64,000 nt of DNA from Paractinoplanes bogorensis (lineage in GTDB: Bacteria; Actinomycetota; Actinomycetes; Mycobacteriales; Micromonosporaceae), in contig NZ_JAHKKG010000002.1 in assembly GCF_018829635.1 (NCBI RefSeq), positions 744,001 to 808,000 on the forward strand, given 5' to 3'. Positions within the stretch are counted from its first letter, which is position 1; each line of letters starts with the position of its first letter. This document shows, one piece after another, positions 1-9,215 of this stretch. The notes under the pieces are model-generated. The model had not been told where the DNA came from and searched no databases. It saw only the letters and a program-made list of their open reading frames with translations. The position numbers and the translations under genes are program-made.

Positions 1-1415
1 GCTTCCTCTACTCGATCGGGTTCCTGGTCGCCTGGCTGGTCGCGCTGCTGCTGGTCGCCGAGTACCTGCGTAACTCGGGCCGCTACACGATGGCCGACGT
101 CCTCGCCTTCCGGATGCGTCAGCGCCCGGTGCGGACGGCGGCCAGCGTCTCGACGATCGTGGTCTCGATCTTCTATCTGATCGCCCAGATGGTCGGCGCC
201 GGCGCGCTCGTCTCGCTGCTGCTGGGCATCAAGCCGGACACGACCTTCCTCGGGATGGACGCGGGCACGGCCAAGGTCGCCACGATCATCCTGGTCGGCG
301 CCCTGATGATCGTCTACGTGATCGTGGGCGGCATGAAGGGCACCACGTACGTCCAGATCGTCAAGGCGTTCATGCTGATGACCGGCGCGCTGCTGATGAC
401 GATCCTGGTGCTCGCGCACTACAAGTTCAACCTGTCGCAGCTGCTCGGCGACGCCGCTCAGCAGTCCGGCAAGGGGGACGCCTTCCTCGAACCGGGCCTG
501 CGCTACGGCATCGAGTCGGCCAGCGCCTCGGCCACCTTCTACAGCAAGATGGACCTGCTCTCGCTTGGCATCGCGCTGGTGCTGGGCACGGCTGGTCTGC
601 CGCACATCCTGACCCGGTTCTACACCGTGCCGACCAGCAAGATCGCCCGCAAGAGCGTGCTCTGGGCGATCGGCATCATCGGCACGTTCTACCTGTTCAC
701 CCTGGCTCTCGGCTTTGGCGCGGCGGCCCTGGTGGGCGGCGCGAACATCACCGCGCAGGACAAGGCGGGCAACACGGCGGCGCCCCAGCTCGCTCAGGCG
801 CTGGGCGTCGACTATCTCGGCGGCGAGACCGGCGGCGCGGTGCTGCTGGCCATCATCGCCGCGGTCGCCTTCGCCACGATCCTCGCCGTGGTGGCCGGCC
901 TGACCCTGGCGTCGTCGTCGAGCCTCGCGCACGACTTCTACGCCAGCGTGATCAAGCGCGGCCAGGCCAACGAGCGGGACGAGGTGCGGGTCGCCCGCAT
1001 CTCGGCCCTGGTCATCGGCGCGGTGGCGATCGCCCTGTCGATCTTCGCGCAGAGCCTGAACGTGGCCTTCCTGGTCGCGCTCGCGTTCGCGGTGGCCGCC
1101 TCGGCCAACCTGCCGGCGATCCTCTACAGCCTGTTCTGGAAGAGGTTCAACACGTCGGGCGCGCTGTGGTCGATCTACGGCGGTCTGACCGCGGCCGTGG
1201 TCCTGGTGTTCTTCTCGCCGGTCGTCTCCGGCTCGGCCACCGCCATGTTCCCCGACCACGACTGGCACTTCTTCCCGCTGTCCAACCCGGGCATCATCTC
1301 GATCCCGATCGGCTTCCTGTGCGGCTGGATCGGCACGGTGATCTCGAAGGAGGACGACACCGCGAAGTACGCCGAGCTCGAGGTCCGGTCTCTCACGGGG
1401 CACGGCGCGCACTAA
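1..1415 (+). CDS. actP: cation/acetate symporter, 5' end outside window
   Basis: Sodium:solute symporter (SSS) family permease, best matched to the acetate/pyruvate symporter ActP of the plasma membrane. The frame is open from base 3 through the left edge, so an in-frame ATG at 90 is internal: the residues before it (ending YLRNSGRYT, then MADVLAFRM) are the conserved loop before an early helix. About ten hydrophobic helices follow, and the end (EVRSLTGHGAH) is typical of actinobacterial ActP. About 470 residues are visible, so only the first helix or two are missing. A strong hairpin follows the stop. Family is secure; acetate specificity is inferred from family resemblance. Confidence 0.9.
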   Translation, partial: FLYSIGFLVAWLVALLLVAEYLRNSGRYTMADVLAFRMRQRPVRTAASVSTIVVSIFYLIAQMVGAGALVSLLLGIKPDTTFLGMDAGTAKVATIILVGALMIVYVIVGGMKGTTYVQIVKAFMLMTGALLMTILVLAHYKFNLSQLLGDAAQQSGKGDAFLEPGLRYGIESASASATFYSKMDLLSLGIALVLGTAGLPHILTRFYTVPTSKIARKSVLWAIGIIGTFYLFTLALGFGAAALVGGANITAQDKAGNTAAPQLAQALGVDYLGGETGGAVLLAIIAAVAFATILAVVAGLTLASSSSLAHDFYASVIKRGQANERDEVRVARISALVIGAVAIALSIFAQSLNVAFLVALAFAVAASANLPAILYSLFWKRFNTSGALWSIYGGLTAAVVLVFFSPVVSGSATAMFPDHDWHFFPLSNPGIISIPIGFLCGWIGTVISKEDDTAKYAELEVRSLTGHGAH

Positions 1416-1433
1416 ACACTGCATTAATTCGTG

Positions 1434-1466
1434 AACGCGGGACCGGCCACCGTCGGTCCCGCGTTT
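1434..1466 (+). terminator. rho-independent terminator after actP
   Basis: A perfect 12-bp stem (AACGCGGGACCG against CGGTCCCGCGTT) with an 8-base loop, starting 18 bases after the actP stop and running into a short T stretch. It isolates actP from the LCP gene. Confidence 0.85.
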
Positions 1467-1536
1467 CCCCTGTTCGAGGGTCTCCCTACTTCGTGCCGTG
1501 TCGGTTTGATGGCAGGGCGTACGGGCTCGGGGTACG

Positions 1537-1542
1537 TAACCT
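1537..1542 (+). promoter_or_regulatory. -10 element, leaderless start of LCP gene
   Basis: TAACCT six bases before the ATG at 1549, with no Shine-Dalgarno, placing the transcript start at or next to the start codon. Confidence 0.6.
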
Positions 1543-1548
1543 GGTTTC

Positions 1549-2772
1549 ATGTCAGCGCCCTTGTCCCCCCAGCGGGGTTCCGGTTCCGGTCGAGCCTCTG
1601 TCCCGTCGTCGGGCCGGGCGTCGGCCCCTCCGTCCGGTTCTTACCGCGGGGCGCCCTCGGCGCAGCGCGACAACTGGCCGCCCCGCGGTGGCGCGGGTGC
1701 TCCCCCGCCACCTCCTCCGGGTGACCCCGGCCGTGGCACTTCCTATCGCGGTCGCCGCCCCAAGCCGAAGTGGGGCCGGATCGCCCTGCTGGCCGGCCTG
1801 GTGGTCCTGATCATCGCGGTCATCGCCGGCATCTCGCTCTACGGCTACGCCTCGGGCCTCGACAAGGACCTGAAGCGCACCGACGCCTTCTCGGGCATGA
1901 GCACCGACCGCCCGGCCAAGGCCATCGAGGGCGCGCAGAACATCCTGCTGGTCGGCAGCGACTCGCGTGACCCCGACATGAAGGACGACGGCGCCGGCAA
2001 GTGGCGCGCCGACACGCTGATCCTCATGCACGTGCCCGAGGACCACAAGAGCGCCCAGCTCATCTCGATCCCGCGTGACCTGTGGGTGGTCATCCCGAAG
2101 AGCAACGAGGCCGAGTGCGGCGACGGCAGCCGTGCCAAGATCAACGCGGCCTTCGCCTTCGGTGGTCTCCCGCGCGCCGTGCACACCGTCGAGTGCCTGA
2201 CCGACGTGAAGATCGATCACGTCATGGCGATCGACTTCGGCGGCTTCAAAGAGGTGACCGACGCGCTCGGCGGTGTCGACCTCAAGGTCGACAAGACGAT
2301 CACGTCGATCCACAAGCCGCACCGGGTGTTCAAGAAGGGCACCATGCACATGAACGGCGACCAGGCCCTCGACTGGGTGCGGCAGCGGTACCAGTTCCCT
2401 CGCGGCGACTTCGACCGCATGAGGCACCAGCAGGAGTTCCTCAAGGCGCTCATGGACAAGGCGGTCAGTGGCGGCACGATCAGCAACCCGGCCAAGCTCA
2501 ACTCGTTCCTCAAGGCCGTCACGGCGGCGGTCACGGTCGACAACGACTTCTCCCTGACCGACATGGCGAGCGAGCTGCGGGGCGTACGCGGCGACAACCT
2601 CACCTTCATCACCACCCCCAACAAGGGCAGCGAAACCATCAACGGCCAGTCCGTGGTGGTCTCCGACCGCGAGAAGGCCCTGGCCCTCTTCAAGGCGGTG
2701 GTCGCCGACGACATGGACACCTGGATGTCGGCCAACCTGAAGAAGGACTCGACGGCCACGTCCGGCGGCTGA
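1549..2772 (+). CDS. LytR-CpsA-Psr (LCP) family cell-wall glycopolymer ligase
   Basis: LCP enzymes move lipid-linked glycopolymers (teichoic acid, arabinogalactan, capsule) onto peptidoglycan at the outer membrane face. The 407-residue protein has a Pro/Ser-rich cytoplasmic tail (about 1-75), one membrane helix (about 76-100), then the LCP domain: ILLVGSDSRD near residue 127, SIPRDLWVVIP, NAAFAFGG and the VDLKV strand, with the Arg/Asp residues that hold the polyprenyl pyrophosphate. The start is chosen because TAACCT lies six bases upstream. It is separated from actP by a terminator and followed 17 bases later by the rhodanese gene, which has its own -10. Confidence 0.92.
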   Translation: MSAPLSPQRGSGSGRASVPSSGRASAPPSGSYRGAPSAQRDNWPPRGGAGAPPPPPPGDPGRGTSYRGRRPKPKWGRIALLAGLVVLIIAVIAGISLYGYASGLDKDLKRTDAFSGMSTDRPAKAIEGAQNILLVGSDSRDPDMKDDGAGKWRADTLILMHVPEDHKSAQLISIPRDLWVVIPKSNEAECGDGSRAKINAAFAFGGLPRAVHTVECLTDVKIDHVMAIDFGGFKEVTDALGGVDLKVDKTITSIHKPHRVFKKGTMHMNGDQALDWVRQRYQFPRGDFDRMRHQQEFLKALMDKAVSGGTISNPAKLNSFLKAVTAAVTVDNDFSLTDMASELRGVRGDNLTFITTPNKGSETINGQSVVVSDREKALALFKAVVADDMDTWMSANLKKDSTATSGG

Positions 2773-2776
2773 CCCG

Positions 2777-2782
2777 TACGCT
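2777..2782 (+). promoter_or_regulatory. -10 element, leaderless start of rhodanese gene
   Basis: TACGCT seven bases before GTG 2790, five bases after the LCP stop codon. Confidence 0.6.
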
Positions 2783-2789
2783 TGGAGTC

Positions 2790-3122
2790 GTGTTCGGACC
2801 ACAAGTACCCAGCGTGACCCCCGCCGAAGTCGGCGACGATGCCTATCTGCTCGACGTGCGCGAGCCCGACGAGTGGACGGCGGGGCACGCACCCGGCGCC
2901 CACCACCTCCCGATGATGGAAATCCCGGCCCGCATGGCCGAGGTCCCGAGTGACGGCGAGGTGGTGGTCGTCTGCCGGTCGGGCGGCCGCTCCGGCCAGG
3001 TCGTCTCCTATCTGATGGGCAACGGCTGGGACAACGTGCGCAACCTCGACGGCGGCATGCAGTCCTGGGCCGCGTCCGGCCGTGAGGTCGTCAGCGAGAG
3101 CGGCCAGCCACAAGTTCTATGA
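2790..3122 (+). CDS. single-domain rhodanese-like protein
   Basis: A 110-residue rhodanese fold, a class that transfers sulfane sulfur or acts in stress and thiol metabolism. The N-terminal LLDVREPDEW and active loop CRSGGRS (Cys62) are intact, so a catalytic protein is likely. GTG is chosen as start because a -10 hexamer lies seven bases upstream and the protein then begins just before the domain. Its TGA overlaps the ATG of the glycerophosphodiester phosphodiesterase, so the two are translationally coupled. Substrate unknown. Confidence 0.88.
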   Translation: MFGPQVPSVTPAEVGDDAYLLDVREPDEWTAGHAPGAHHLPMMEIPARMAEVPSDGEVVVVCRSGGRSGQVVSYLMGNGWDNVRNLDGGMQSWAASGREVVSESGQPQVL

Positions 3123-3910
3123 GCTACCGCCCGCTCGTCTTCGCGCATCGCGGGGGCGCCGACGCTCTGCCCGAGCACACGCTCGGCGCCTACCTGCGCG
3201 CACTCGAGGACGGCGTGGACGGCCTCGAGTGCGACGTGCGGCTCACCCGCGACGGCCACCTCGTCTGCGTGCACGACCGCAAGCTCGGGCGTACGAGCAA
3301 CGGCCGTGGGCGGGTCAGCACCAAGACGCTGGCCGAGCTCGACTCGCTCGACTTCGGCTCCTGGCACCCCGGCTATCCGGTCGACGAGGAGCCGCTGCCC
3401 GAGCTTTCCCGGCTGCTGACGCTCGACCGCCTGCTCGGTGCTGTGCGTGACAGCGGCCGGCAGGTGCGGCTACTCATCGAGACCAAACATCCGTCACGCT
3501 ACGGAGCCGAGGTCGAGCGCCGCCTCGTGAAGCTGCTGCGCCGCTACGGGCTGGCCGAGCCGAAACCGGACGACCCGGTCCAGGTGACCGTGATGTCGTT
3601 CGCCGCGCTGGCCCTGCGCCGGGTCCGGGCCCAGGCGCCCGCCCTCCCGACGGTCTATCTGATCGAGATCCTGCCGCCCGGGGTCGGCCGGGGCCGGCTG
3701 CCGTTCGGCGCGCGGATCGCCGGGCCGGGGGTCGCGCTGGTGCGGTCGCGGCCGGGGCTGATCCCGGCGATCCGGGCCGCGGGCCATCAGACGTACGTCT
3801 GGACGGTCAACGACAAGGCCGATCTCGACATGCTCCTCGAACACCGGGTCGACGGCGTGATCACCGACCGGCCCAAGTTCGTGATCGACCATCTGGCGGC
3901 CGCCCTGTGA
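3119..3910 (+). CDS. glycerophosphodiester phosphodiesterase
   Basis: GDPD/GlpQ-type enzyme that hydrolyses glycerophosphodiesters to glycerol-3-phosphate and an alcohol. At 263 residues it is the usual length of cytoplasmic GDPDs and has no signal peptide. Diagnostic motifs: AHRGGADALPEHT near residue 9 (catalytic His and Glu), LECDVRLTRDG and VHD (metal ligands and second His), IETKHP, and the C-terminal VWTVND with DGVITDRP. Overlaps the rhodanese stop by four bases (ATGA). Confidence 0.93.
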   Translation: MSYRPLVFAHRGGADALPEHTLGAYLRALEDGVDGLECDVRLTRDGHLVCVHDRKLGRTSNGRGRVSTKTLAELDSLDFGSWHPGYPVDEEPLPELSRLLTLDRLLGAVRDSGRQVRLLIETKHPSRYGAEVERRLVKLLRRYGLAEPKPDDPVQVTVMSFAALALRRVRAQAPALPTVYLIEILPPGVGRGRLPFGARIAGPGVALVRSRPGLIPAIRAAGHQTYVWTVNDKADLDMLLEHRVDGVITDRPKFVIDHLAAAL

Positions 3911-3983
3911 ATCGGCTGACGGCCTTGCCCACTGTGACGCACGGCACTATCTCCAGACAGAGAAGCGAGGCAGACTCGCAGAC

Positions 3984-5177
3984 ATGCCGGACCGCCCCGA
4001 CTACGCCACGCTGACACGCGGGCAGATCGCGGTCCTCGACCGGATCAACGTCGGCGAGGCGGGCCTGCCCGTGCTCCAGCAGATCGTCCGCCTGGCTCAA
4101 GAGACGCTGGGCGGCCGCGGTGCCGGCTTCGCCGAATACGCCTCCGACCACGGCCGGATCGTCGCCGCCAGCGGAGCCTGCGCGGCCGCGATCGGGCGCC
4201 GGGTCGACCGCGCCGACACCCGCCTCCGCGGCGGCCGCACGCTGCTCATCCCGCTCGACTCGCTCAACGACGAATTCGCCAAGCAGGTCGAGGGCGGTGA
4301 CGTCCGGCGCATGCTCGGCGCCCGCTGTGAGGTCGGCGAGACGATCGTGGGCTCGCTGCACGTCTACTTCGGCGAGGGCGACGACGAGCCCGGCCCCGAG
4401 CACGCCGCCGTGCTCGAGCTGCTGGCCGGCTATGTCGGGCGGCTCTACGCGGCCCGCAACGGCCTGCCCGTGCACAGCGGCGAGCAGGCCCGCCGGCAGG
4501 AAGATCGCGATCTCTGGGTCGCCGTGACCAGCCACGAGCTGCGCACACCGGTCACCGTGATCAAGGGGTACGCCGACACGCTGTCGAACCACTGGGACAC
4601 ACTCGGCGACACCGGCCGGCACGAGGCGGTCCGCATCATCAACACGCGGGCCGGTGAGCTGGCCCGGCTGGTCGACCGGCTGCTCTCGGCGGCGAGCGCG
4701 GACGGCGACGTCGGCGCGGCTCCGGCCGGCCCGTTCGACCTGGCCGAGGCGCTGCGCGGGGCGGTCGAAGAGCTGCCGCACGATCTCCGCCGCCGGATCG
4801 TCCTCGACAACATGCCCGGCGAGCTGCCGAAGGCGTACGGGGAAAGGGATTCGATCGCGACGATCCTGACCGAGCTGGCCACCAACGCCGAGAAGCACTC
4901 ACCGCCGGGGTCAGCGGTCGAACTGTGCGCCGGGGTGGACGAGGAGACGCTGCGTTTCCGGCTCTCCGACCGGGGGACGGGCATCCGCCCCGAGCACGTC
5001 GAGCGGGCGTTCGAGCGCTACTGGCAGGCCGAAGGCAACGACCGGCGCCGTCATCCGGGGGCCGGGCTGGGGCTTTATCTCGTACGGCGTCTGGTCGAAC
5101 GGCAGCACGGCTGGGTCTCGCTGCGTCCGCGTGAGGGCGGCGGCACCACGGCCGAGGTAAGGCTCCCGCGCGCCTGA
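3984..5177 (+). CDS. GAF-domain sensor histidine kinase
   Basis: A soluble 397-residue sensor kinase. Residues about 15-160 resemble a GAF-type sensory domain. Then come HisKA with the H-box SHELRTPVTVIKG (phospho-acceptor His184) and a HATPase with N-box (LATNAEKHSP), G1 (DRGTGI) and G2 (GAGLGLYLV). No membrane segment and no response-regulator gene nearby, so it is an orphan kinase sensing something in the cytoplasm. ATG 3984 has only a weak purine stretch upstream. Partner and signal unknown. Confidence 0.9.
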   Translation: MPDRPDYATLTRGQIAVLDRINVGEAGLPVLQQIVRLAQETLGGRGAGFAEYASDHGRIVAASGACAAAIGRRVDRADTRLRGGRTLLIPLDSLNDEFAKQVEGGDVRRMLGARCEVGETIVGSLHVYFGEGDDEPGPEHAAVLELLAGYVGRLYAARNGLPVHSGEQARRQEDRDLWVAVTSHELRTPVTVIKGYADTLSNHWDTLGDTGRHEAVRIINTRAGELARLVDRLLSAASADGDVGAAPAGPFDLAEALRGAVEELPHDLRRRIVLDNMPGELPKAYGERDSIATILTELATNAEKHSPPGSAVELCAGVDEETLRFRLSDRGTGIRPEHVERAFERYWQAEGNDRRRHPGAGLGLYLVRRLVERQHGWVSLRPREGGGTTAEVRLPRA

Positions 5178-5202
5178 GTGTCCCTTTCCGGCCCGGAACG
5201 CC

Positions 5203-5208
5203 TAGGCT
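5203..5208 (+). promoter_or_regulatory. -10 element, leaderless start of DUF5926 gene
   Basis: TAGGCT eight bases before GTG 5217; this decides the start over an in-frame GTG at 5178. Confidence 0.6.
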
Positions 5209-5216
5209 GTCTCGCC

Positions 5217-6095
5217 GTGAGCAAGCGTCGTAACCAACGCCCGTCCGCACCCAAGCGCGAGAAGGTGCGGGACATCTTCGTGGCTCGCCCGTTCGAGGGC
5301 CTGGCCGACGAACCGGAGTGGATCGCCCTGCGCGAGCTGGTGCCCGCCGCCTCGGCCCCGCTCACCCTGCGGCCCGAGGTGATCGAGGAGTACGGCGACC
5401 GCCCGATCACGCTGTCCACCGTGCTGCCGATGGCCTGGCCGGCGATGACGCGCCAGGACGGCCGGGTCTTCATCGGCCTCCAGCGGCACGTGCAGTCGGG
5501 GGACGTCTCGCGGGATCTCGCGGTGGCCATCCTGAGCGCGCTGCGCACCGAGCCGGGCGACACGGTCTCGGTTCCGGCCCTGCCCGGTGAGGGCCCGCGA
5601 CTGCAGGACATCCTCGTCGACGGCCCGCTCGAGATCAGCATGCACGAGGGCTTCGAGTACTGGCTCGACGCCGAGCAGGCGGACGACCCCACCGTGAAGG
5701 CGTCACTCGAACGGGCGAATGCGTCGATCTATCCGACGCTGCGATTGTCGGCCGGGCGGGCGGCGTACTGGTGCCGGGTCGCCCCCGACAAGGGTCACGT
5801 GCGCTGGGTGCTGCCCGACGCCGAGGACCGCGCGCTCGACACGCTGGCCCGGCTCTCCGCCTCGGGTGACCTTCTGCTGGGCGACCAGACGAAGTTCGCC
5901 GGCATGTTCCGGGCCCACGGCCTGCTGGTGCCGGTCTGGGACATCCCGGGCGAGCCGGAGGGTGTCGACTGGGAGGCGCCGCTGGCCGACTTCGCCAAGC
6001 GCTACGCCGACACGCTGGCCGAGACCGGCCCGCTCGACGCCGACGCCCGCCGGGCCAAGCAGGGCCTCATCGGCCGTCAGCTAACGCTGCGGTGA
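5217..6095 (+). CDS. DUF5926 family protein
   Basis: A 292-residue protein matching the actinobacterial DUF5926 family, function unknown. The start SKRRNQRPSAPKREKVR is basic, followed by the conserved FVARPFEGL and later VLPMAWPAM. There is no signal peptide or membrane helix, so it is cytoplasmic. GTG 5217 is preferred to GTG 5178 because of the upstream -10 hexamer and because the protein then begins at the family's usual basic tail. Its stop overlaps the start of the GH16-like gene (TGATG). Confidence 0.85.
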   Translation: MSKRRNQRPSAPKREKVRDIFVARPFEGLADEPEWIALRELVPAASAPLTLRPEVIEEYGDRPITLSTVLPMAWPAMTRQDGRVFIGLQRHVQSGDVSRDLAVAILSALRTEPGDTVSVPALPGEGPRLQDILVDGPLEISMHEGFEYWLDAEQADDPTVKASLERANASIYPTLRLSAGRAAYWCRVAPDKGHVRWVLPDAEDRALDTLARLSASGDLLLGDQTKFAGMFRAHGLLVPVWDIPGEPEGVDWEAPLADFAKRYADTLAETGPLDADARRAKQGLIGRQLTLR

Positions 6096-6835
6096 TGGAC
6101 GAGCGGTTCACCTCTGATGAGTTGGACCGCTCTGTCTGGGTGCCGTGGTATTTGCCCCATTGGAGTTCCCGAGCCGCCTCCGCTGCGACCTACGCGGTGG
6201 GTGGCGGGGAGCTGCGGTTGAGCATCCCCGCCGACCAAGGACTGTGGGCCGAAGGCGTGCACGAGACGCCGCTGCGGGTGTCAGGCATCCAGAGCGCCAA
6301 CTTCTCCGGGCCGGTCGGCAGCACCATCGGCGGCCAGCCCTTCCTGAGCGAGCAGCGGGTGCTCGAGGAGCAGGAGGAGTTCTGGGGCTGCACGCCGCTC
6401 TACGGCGACATCGAGATCCGCATGCGCGGGACGATCACGCCACGGTCGATGGTCGCGTTCTGGCTCTCCGGCATCGAGACCACGCCCGAGCAGTCCGGCG
6501 AGATCTGCGTGATGGAGGTCTTCGGCTCCGCCCCGCAGGCCGTCGGGATGGGACTGCACCGTTTCCGCGATCCGCGCCTCACGGAAGAGTGGGCGACGGT
6601 CACCCTTCCGATCGACGTCGCGCAGTTCCACACGTACGGGGTCAACTGGCGCCCCGGATCGCTCGCTTTCACGGTCGACGGCGAGGTGGTCAAGCGGGTC
6701 GGCCAGGCCCCCGACTACCCCGTACAGCTGGAGATCGCCGTCTTCGACTTCCCCGACAAGGCCGACCTGGTCGAGGGGCGGGTGCCCGTGCCCGAACTGG
6801 TCGTGTCACACGTTCGCCATCGTCCGTCGGCGTGA
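6095..6835 (+). CDS. glycoside hydrolase family 16-like protein, altered catalytic motif
   Basis: A 246-residue concanavalin-like beta-sandwich protein resembling GH16 (beta-glucanase/agarase clan). Family hallmarks are FWGCTPLYGDIEIRMRG, MVAFWLSGIE and FHTYGVNWRPGSLAFTVDG. The catalytic motif, normally E-x-D-x-x-E, reads EICVME here: both glutamates (nucleophile and acid/base) remain but the central Asp is Cys. There is no secretion signal, unusual for a GH16 polysaccharidase. It may therefore bind a sugar or act on an unusual substrate. Translationally coupled to DUF5926. Confidence 0.75.
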   Translation: MDERFTSDELDRSVWVPWYLPHWSSRAASAATYAVGGGELRLSIPADQGLWAEGVHETPLRVSGIQSANFSGPVGSTIGGQPFLSEQRVLEEQEEFWGCTPLYGDIEIRMRGTITPRSMVAFWLSGIETTPEQSGEICVMEVFGSAPQAVGMGLHRFRDPRLTEEWATVTLPIDVAQFHTYGVNWRPGSLAFTVDGEVVKRVGQAPDYPVQLEIAVFDFPDKADLVEGRVPVPELVVSHVRHRPSA

Positions 6836-6841
6836 GAAGCA

Positions 6842-6866
6842 CCGCGTGAATCGCGGTTTCACGCGG
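6842..6866. terminator. bidirectional hairpin between GH16-like gene and arcA
   Basis: Perfect 9-bp arms (CCGCGTGAA against TTCACGCGG) with a seven-base loop in the gap of two convergent genes; the right arm covers the arcA stop codon. Confidence 0.65.
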
Positions 6867-8058
6867 CCAGAGACACCCGCTCGATCGGGCAGCTCATGCA
6901 GCGCGGCCCGCCCCGGCCGCTGCCCAGCTCGGAACCACTGATCCGGACGACTTCGATGCCCGCCCGCTCGAGCTGGGCGTTGGTCTCGACGTTGCGCTCG
7001 TAGGCGACGCAGAGCCGGGGCCCGATGGCGAGCGTGTTGTTGCCGTCGTCCCACTGCTCGCGCTCGGCGGTGACCGGGTCGAGGCCGGTGTCGATGATCC
7101 GCAGCCGGTCGATGCCCATGGCCTCGGCCGCCGCCTCGAGGAACGGTCGCGGTGCCGACGCGCGCGGCTCACCGTCGGCGTCTCCGGTCACGGTGTAGGC
7201 CCGCAGGGAGTCGGCGACGTTCGGATACATCACCACGGCGTCGACGTCGACCATCGTGCACACGGTGTCGAGGTGCATGGTGGCGCGTTCCTGAGCGATC
7301 GGGACGGCCAGGATCGTGCGGGCCAGCCCGGCCGCGAAGACCCGGCGGGCCAGCCGCTCGGCGCCGGCCGGGGTGGTGCGCTCGCCGACCCCGATGGCCA
7401 GCACCCCGGGCGCCAGCAGCAGCACGTCGCCGCCCTCGAGCAACTCGAGCGAGGGGTCGTAGAGGAGCTCGGTGCCGGCGAACCGCGGGTGGTAGCGATA
7501 GATCGCCCGGGTCAGCGTGGTCTCGCGGCTGCGGGCCGGCATGGCCAGGCTGGTGACCGCCACCCGGTCGCCCACCCAGACCGACGAGTCGCGGGTGAAC
7601 AGCAGGTTGGGCAGCGGGTCGATGACGAAGTCGAGCCGGTCCATCATCTCGTAGACCAGGCCGCCCGGGCCCGGCTTGAGCTCCTCGTGGGCCAGCCCGG
7701 CCATCAGCACCCCGGCCAGCCGGCGCGGGTCCTGATCGGCCAGATAGCGGCGCACGCTGTCGCGCAGGGTGTCACCCAGGCGGCGGTCGGCCAGCACGCC
7801 CTCGGTGAGCTCGGCGCGGGCGTCGTCGACGGCCAGGGTGTCGGCCAGCAGGTCACCCAGATAGAGCACTTCGACGTCGCGCTCGCGCAGGGCGGCGGCG
7901 AAAGCGTCGTGCTCCTCTTGAGCTCGGCTCACCCACGGAATACCGTCGAAGAGCAGGCTGTCGTTGTTTCGCGGCGTGAGCCTGGCCAGTTCCGGCCCCG
8001 GGCGGTGCAACAGCACCGTGCGCAGCCGGCCCACCTCACTGTCGACGTAGTGCACCAC
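6859..8058 (-). CDS. arcA: arginine deiminase
   Basis: Hydrolyses L-arginine to citrulline and ammonia in the cytoplasm. The 399-residue length fits. Motifs: [31 protein letters not shown] (catalytic His), [13 protein letters not shown], and the C-terminal GGPRCMSCP holding nucleophile Cys387. GTG 8058 is taken as start because TAACGT lies six bases upstream on this strand. No arcB, arcC or arginine/ornithine antiporter is adjacent, so it is a stand-alone deiminase rather than the fermentative ADI operon. Confidence 0.94.
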   Translation of the reverse strand: MVHYVDSEVGRLRTVLLHRPGPELARLTPRNNDSLLFDGIPWVSRAQEEHDAFAAALRERDVEVLYLGDLLADTLAVDDARAELTEGVLADRRLGDTLRDSVRRYLADQDPRRLAGVLMAGLAHEELKPGPGGLVYEMMDRLDFVIDPLPNLLFTRDSSVWVGDRVAVTSLAMPARSRETTLTRAIYRYHPRFAGTELLYDPSLELLEGGDVLLLAPGVLAIGVGERTTPAGAERLARRVFAAGLARTILAVPIAQERATMHLDTVCTMVDVDAVVMYPNVADSLRAYTVTGDADGEPRASAPRPFLEAAAEAMGIDRLRIIDTGLDPVTAEREQWDDGNNTLAIGPRLCVAYERNVETNAQLERAGIEVVRISGSELGSGRGGPRCMSCPIERVSLAA

Positions 8059-8064
8059 GTGCCG

Positions 8065-8070
8065 ACGTTA
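8065..8070 (-). promoter_or_regulatory. -10 element, leaderless start of arcA
   Basis: TAACGT (minus strand) six bases before the arcA GTG. Confidence 0.6.
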
Positions 8071-8371
8071 GCCCACTCGTCGATCTCTCGGCACCCGCCC
8101 GGCACGGTCAGCGATCGGCCGGTGACGTTCGACCTAGATCATGAGACATCGGTGCGCGAGCGCGACCGGCGGTCTAGCTTTGAAGGTGAAACTGGTCGAA
8201 CAGGGGATCTGACGCCGAGATGCACCATCCGCAAGAAGTCGCGATGCGTGAATGCGGCATTCATCCCTCTTTCATTCCACTTTCTTTCCACCGGGTGTCT
8301 TGCTTCCGTATGGGGTCGAGCACTTACGGTAGTGAAAAGAGAGCCCGAAGGACCTTTTGCCGGAGGTCGCA
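8071..8371. other. intergenic region between arcA and the NERD-like gene
   Basis: Around 300 bases without a convincing gene, less GC-rich than its surroundings, between divergent genes. It holds the arcA start region on the left. On the right is a probable promoter for the NERD-like gene: TTGCTT at 8300-8305, TACGGT at 8325-8330, then a leader of roughly 35 bases ending in the GGAGGT ribosome site. No repeat or RNA structure was recognised. Confidence 0.5.
8300..8330 (+). promoter_or_regulatory. probable promoter of NERD-like gene
   Basis: TTGCTT (8300-8305), a 19-base spacer and TACGGT (8325-8330), then a short leader with GGAGGT at 8362. Spacer slightly long, so moderate support. Confidence 0.4.
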
Positions 8372-9109
8372 GTGACTGTCTTCCCAGCACGCCCAGCTCT
8401 ACCCGTCCCACCGAACAGCCAACGGGTCATCGATCGTCGTCTGAGCGAAACCCCCGCTCTGGAGGCGCCGAACCGCCCGTCGCCCGCCGACTGGGCCCGC
8501 CGCCGCCGCGCCGAGCGTGACGCCCGCCGCCTCGAAGCAGCCGGTGCCCGGGCGTTGACCCGTCTCGACCGCCTCGGACCCAACTGGCACATCGTGGACT
8601 GGCCGCGCACCGACGCGCTGGGCTACTACGAGCCCGACCCCGCCGACGACCGCGCCGGGTTCCTGGCGATCGGACCGGGCGGCGTCTACGCGGTGACCGT
8701 GGCCGACCACGGCCGCGCCCGGGTGCTCATCGCCGGTGACGTGGTGCAGATCAACGGGAAGCGCCCGGCCTACATCGCCGAGGCGCGCCGCGAGGCCCGC
8801 CGGGCGAGCAAGGCCCTCTCGGCCGCCGTCGGCCTGAGCGTGCCGGTGACCCCCGTGCTCACATTCGTGGGTTCCGGCGTGATCAGCGTGCACGGCCTGC
8901 CCAAAGAGGTCCTCGTGGCCACCGACAAGGAACTCGACCGGCTGCTGATCGCCGGCGGCGCCCGCATCTCGCCCGCCACCGCGGGCAAACTGTCGGCCGT
9001 GGCCGAGCACCCGGCGACGTGGGCGAACGCCCCGTACCGCCCGGCCGGTGACTATCGCTGGCACGCTGACGGACAAACGGCCGCTGACAAGCGGACAGCA
9101 CGCCGGTAA
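8372..9109 (+). CDS. NERD-like (nuclease-related) domain protein
   Basis: A 245-residue cytoplasmic protein whose middle resembles a NERD/restriction-endonuclease-like fold: NWHIVDWPRTDALGY, FLAIGPGGVYAVTV, then VVQINGK, a basic helix and PVLTFVG. It begins at GTG 8372 because GGAGGT lies five bases upstream; an in-frame TTG at 8357 precedes that site. The N-terminal third is Arg/Ala-rich. The catalytic Asp/Glu/Lys set is not clear, so nuclease activity is unproven. Confidence 0.6.
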   Translation: MTVFPARPALPVPPNSQRVIDRRLSETPALEAPNRPSPADWARRRRAERDARRLEAAGARALTRLDRLGPNWHIVDWPRTDALGYYEPDPADDRAGFLAIGPGGVYAVTVADHGRARVLIAGDVVQINGKRPAYIAEARREARRASKALSAAVGLSVPVTPVLTFVGSGVISVHGLPKEVLVATDKELDRLLIAGGARISPATAGKLSAVAEHPATWANAPYRPAGDYRWHADGQTAADKRTARR

Positions 9110-9215
9110 CGTTCCTTCCGGTTGTAGTCGACGGCTTCCCCGCCGCGGCGAGACGCTCGGGTCACCGGGCGCGGGCCGCGGCGGACGCCTGTCGCCAGAG
9201 TGAGGAGGACTCCGG

